Positions 3,877 through 5,813 of a stretch of DNA of 5,813 bases are shown here, in pieces (within the stretch, counting starts at the first letter, position 1; the number at the start of each line of letters is the position of its first letter). Made by a program: the position numbers and the translations under genes. A model generated the notes under the pieces. That model searched no databases. It saw only the letters and a program-made list of their open reading frames with translations, and was not told the origin of the DNA. The stretch lies in assembly GCA_902773245.1 (NCBI GenBank), contig CACYDY010000146.1, positions 1 to 5,813 of the forward strand, written 5' to 3'. Source of the DNA: an uncultured Ruminococcus sp. (GTDB lineage Bacteria; Bacillota; Clostridia; Oscillospirales; Acutalibacteraceae).

Positions 3877-5100
3877 ATGATGAAAAAAAAGACAACGTTT
3901 GGTTTTGCTTTGACGTGCGTTCTTGTTGCGGCAGCCATTGCGTTTGCAGTCGGCTATTTGGTCGCAGGAAGTAAGGTTAAAACAATTACGGAAACTACCG
4001 CAGGCAGTACGGGGAACGCCCAGCTTGAAGAGATAGAAAAGGTTATCAAGGATAATTACCTGGGTACTATCAACGAAGCCGATCTGCAGACGGGTATGTT
4101 TAAAGGCTATGTTGAGGGACTTGGCGACAGCTCGGTGAAATATCTTACTTCAAACGAATATGCCAATTACAACAAAACGACCCAGGGTGAAACTATTATT
4201 TACAATAATTTCGGAAAGGGTATCGGATATATTCAGTTTTTGGGATTTTCCAACACAACAAAGACATCTTTCTCGAATGCTCTCAATGATTTCAGCAACT
4301 CGCCGACTTCAAAAGTGAATATGCTTGTTCTCGATTTGAGAAACTGCTCATCGGGCGATATTGCAGCAGCCGCTCAGATCCTTGATATTCTTTTGCCCGA
4401 GGGCGAAACTATCGCAGGTGTTGACAAAGCAGGCAACAGAACTACGCTTTACACCTCCGATCAGAATGCCGTTGATTATGACATCGCAGTGCTTGTCAAC
4501 GGAAACACTGCGGGTGTGGCTGAGATCTTTGCGTCAACTCTCAACGCTTACGGAAAGGCTGTTATTGTGGGTACAACCACTAAGGGCGACTGCGCTCAGA
4601 CCGAAGCAAAACAGCTTTCAAACGGCGACTATATTCTTATTCCTAATCTTTATTATGTAACCAAAGGACAGCAGACTTATTCGACGACCGGTGTGGTGCC
4701 GACAAAAGTTGTTGAGCTGAGTGTTTCCGATCAGAAAGCTTATGATTCGTCAACGCTTGATATTTCACTCGATCCTCAGTTCCTGGAGGCAGTGAAGGCT
4801 CTCGGTGTTAACGATGTTGTGCTTCCGAACAGCGGCAAGGATACCGATACCGACAACTCGAAAGCTGACAGCAAAACCAATGACAATAAATCTTCGGACA
4901 GCGACAAAAAGATCTCTTCCGACAGCGATTCCGATACCGATTCGGCAGAGGGTCTCGATCCTCACTGGGACGACGACGAGTATTGGGAAGATCGTGAAGG
5001 CGGAAACGAAACCGGCAACGATGACGAGAACTATGATGAAAATTACGACGACGGCTACTACGACGATGAGTATGACTATGACTACGAAGAAGAGGAATAA
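3877..5100 (+). CDS. Membrane-anchored S41-family (CtpA/B-like) protein, probably a pseudoprotease
   Basis: S41 proteases are extracytoplasmic Ser-Lys peptidases; in this genomic spot relatives often carry an active CtpA/CtpB. This 407-residue protein has an N-terminal membrane anchor (8-31), the family's N-terminal helical region with GLGDSS..YLTSNEY (81-95), and the S41 core: GIGYIQFLGF (115-124), DLRN (153-156), LPEG (173-176) and NGNTAGVAE (208-216). Three departures stand out. GIGYIQF follows the N-terminal region within about 20 residues, leaving no room for the usual PDZ domain. The family's catalytic serine, three residues before the Glu of the S-A-S-A-S-E-type motif, is G213. The FGKG segment carrying the catalytic lysine reads TTTKGDCAQT (233-242), so the lysine is lost or displaced to K236. 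The N-x-G-G-type loop is CSSG (157-160). Residues 320-407 are a highly acidic tail. A scaffold or regulator of cell-wall hydrolases is inference. Confidence 0.9.
   Translation: MMKKKTTFGFALTCVLVAAAIAFAVGYLVAGSKVKTITETTAGSTGNAQLEEIEKVIKDNYLGTINEADLQTGMFKGYVEGLGDSSVKYLTSNEYANYNKTTQGETIIYNNFGKGIGYIQFLGFSNTTKTSFSNALNDFSNSPTSKVNMLVLDLRNCSSGDIAAAAQILDILLPEGETIAGVDKAGNRTTLYTSDQNAVDYDIAVLVNGNTAGVAEIFASTLNAYGKAVIVGTTTKGDCAQTEAKQLSNGDYILIPNLYYVTKGQQTYSTTGVVPTKVVELSVSDQKAYDSSTLDISLDPQFLEAVKALGVNDVVLPNSGKDTDTDNSKADSKTNDNKSSDSDKKISSDSDSDTDSAEGLDPHWDDDEYWEDREGGNETGNDDENYDENYDDGYYDDEYDYDYEEEE
4834..5097 (+). repeat. Low-complexity acidic tail coding region (Asp/Glu/Ser/Asn/Tyr)
   Basis: Residues 320-407 of the S41 protein first show Asp/Ser/Lys/Asn-rich sequence (SDSDSDTDS at 348-356) and then an Asp/Glu/Tyr-rich end: 25 of the last 47 residues are acidic, with one Arg, one His and no Lys. 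The DNA has repeated GAY and TAY codons, such as the TATGACTATGACTAC-type run near 5071-5085, consistent with growth by slippage. With the membrane anchor at the N-terminus, this tail should lie outside the cytoplasmic membrane. Confidence 0.8.
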
Positions 5101-5132
5101 TTCTTTTTGAGCGTTTGATTATTAATAATTGT

Positions 5133-5163
5133 AAAAGCGGCAGTGAAAAACTGTCGCTTTTTT
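5133..5163 (+). terminator. Strong intrinsic terminator after the S41 gene
   Basis: AAAAGCGGCAGT (5133-5144) pairs with ACTGTCGCTTTT (5150-5161) as a 12-bp stem with one G-U pair and a GAAAA loop, running into six T residues (5158-5163). It lies 33 bases after the S41 stop codon and ends that transcription unit. A perfect 12-base palindrome ATTATTAATAAT (5118-5129) sits just upstream without obvious function. Confidence 0.92.
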
Positions 5164-5190
5164 CAAAACGAGGGTGAACCCGTTGGACTA

Positions 5191-5219
5191 TTGAGTTATA
5201 GCTGTGGTTTTATTAAATA
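5191..5219 (+). promoter_or_regulatory. Weak candidate promoter for tatD
   Basis: TTGAGT (5191-5196) and TAAATA (5214-5219) are separated by 17 bases in an AT-rich stretch after the terminator, with a predicted start near 5226. Matches to consensus are only partial. TACAAT (5234-5239) is a better -10 but has no good -35 and would start transcription at the ribosome binding site. Confidence 0.3.
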
Positions 5220-5256
5220 TTTATTTTAGTTAATACAATGGAAACAGGTGTAAATA

Positions 5257-5813
5257 ATGGAAAGATTGATTTTTGATTCCCACGCACACTATGATGACGA
5301 GAAATTTGACGCCGACCGTGACGAGGTTATAAAAAGCCTGCCCGACAAAGGCGTCTTTGCTGTTGTGAATAATGGTGTGGATCTTGAAACATCGCTGAAA
5401 GCAATTGAATATTCAAAAAAATACAGTTATTTTTATGCGGCTGTGGGTATACACCCCGAAAGTGTTCCCGAGTTGGATATAGATAACGCTGATAAGTATG
5501 TTGACCGGATCGGGGAACTGCTGTCAGACAAAAAGGTCGTTGCAATAGGGGAAACAGGACTGGACTATTATTGGGATATTCCCAAAAAGGAACAGAATAT
5601 TTTTTTTGAAAAGCAGCTTGTGCTGGCAGCCGACACAAAACTGCCGATAATTATTCACGACAGAGAAGCTCACGGCGACACGCTCGATTACTTGAAAAAA
5701 TATCAGCCCTTTGGCCTTTTGCACTGTTACAGCGGTTCAAAAGAAATGCTTAAAGAGGTTTTCAGAAACGGCAGAATGAGTATTTCGCTTGGCGGAACTG
5801 TTACCTTCAAAAA
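5257..5813 (+). CDS. tatD: TatD-family metal-dependent hydrolase/DNase, 3' end cut by the window
   Basis: TatD proteins are cytoplasmic TIM-barrel hydrolases of the amidohydrolase superfamily; characterised members are Mg-dependent DNases with 3'-5' exonuclease activity. The first 185 codons are present, of about 255-260 usual. Metal and active-site residues seen in order: H9 and H11 (DSHAHYD), H66 (GIHPE), E99 (AIGETGLDYY), H134 (IIIHDREA) and H156 (LLHCYSG). The sequence runs into GGTVTFK at the window end, just short of the expected final aspartate. The start is ATG 5257, with AGGTG (5246-5250) six bases upstream. It follows a strong terminator, so it is a separate unit and its link to the ftsEX module is only positional. 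No frameshift or missing residue is visible in the part present. Confidence 0.94.
   Translation, partial: MERLIFDSHAHYDDEKFDADRDEVIKSLPDKGVFAVVNNGVDLETSLKAIEYSKKYSYFYAAVGIHPESVPELDIDNADKYVDRIGELLSDKKVVAIGETGLDYYWDIPKKEQNIFFEKQLVLAADTKLPIIIHDREAHGDTLDYLKKYQPFGLLHCYSGSKEMLKEVFRNGRMSISLGGTVTFK

Noticed and set aside
3857..3880. Seven-residue ORF (MRSDFYR) whose stop overlaps ATG 3877
   Set aside because: No ribosome binding site precedes it; its own sequence is the Shine-Dalgarno of the S41 gene.
3665..3895. Minus-strand 76-codon open frame across the M23-S41 gap
   Set aside because: It begins inside the S41 start region without a ribosome binding site and runs through the terminator hairpin and leader; no recognisable protein features.
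5327..5724. Minus-strand open frames opposite tatD
   Set aside because: They are antisense to TatD codons carrying the complete set of metal-binding residues; no independent support.
1..5813. CRISPR array, insertion sequence or phage gene
   Set aside because: No regularly spaced direct repeats, no transposase or integrase sequence, and no target-site duplications were seen.

Overview
The window reads as a stretch of low-to-mid G+C Gram-positive chromosome, most likely a Clostridia member of the Ruminococcus/Oscillospiraceae type. The grounds are the firmicute-style FtsE and FtsX sequences, strong AGGAG-type ribosome binding sites, sigma-A-like TTGACA/TATAAA promoter spacing, T-tailed intrinsic terminators, and an S41 protease-family gene beside ftsEX, as in Bacillus relatives. 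The lineage is inferred from protein style and cannot be fixed from this sequence alone. All supported genes lie on the + strand.

Layout. Positions 1-276 are non-coding. They hold an imperfect palindrome (3-67), a small 13-base palindrome (71-83), a 13-bp stem-loop (143-195) and small hairpins around a possible 9-codon leader ORF (277-306). Next comes a compact operon with overlapping genes: ftsE (303-1121), ftsX (1118-2017) and a secreted coiled-coil/LytM (M23) murein hydrolase gene (2007-3548, TTG start). A 328-base gap follows with a very good promoter (3601-3628), an intrinsic terminator about 90 bases after the predicted transcription start, and a hairpin ahead of the next ribosome binding site. 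Then come a membrane-anchored S41 (CtpA/B-like) homologue (3877-5100), a strong terminator (5133-5163), and the first 185 codons of a TatD-family metal-dependent hydrolase (5257 to the window end).

How the genes fit together. FtsEX is an ABC-type transmembrane complex that, in characterised bacteria, uses ATP hydrolysis to switch on a periplasmic or extracellular peptidoglycan hydrolase (or its activator) through a coiled-coil domain. The third gene has that coiled-coil domain and is translationally linked to ftsX, so it is the expected partner. Its LytM domain keeps all metal and catalytic residues, so it is probably a hydrolase itself rather than a degenerate EnvC-type activator. The S41 protein that follows is the most unusual item. 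It lacks a PDZ domain, has glycine where the family has its catalytic serine, lacks the usual FGKG lysine context, and ends in a very acidic Asp/Glu/Tyr tail. It looks like a pseudoprotease next to a cell-wall hydrolase module, and it has its own promoter and possibly an attenuated leader. TatD is a housekeeping gene in a separate transcription unit.
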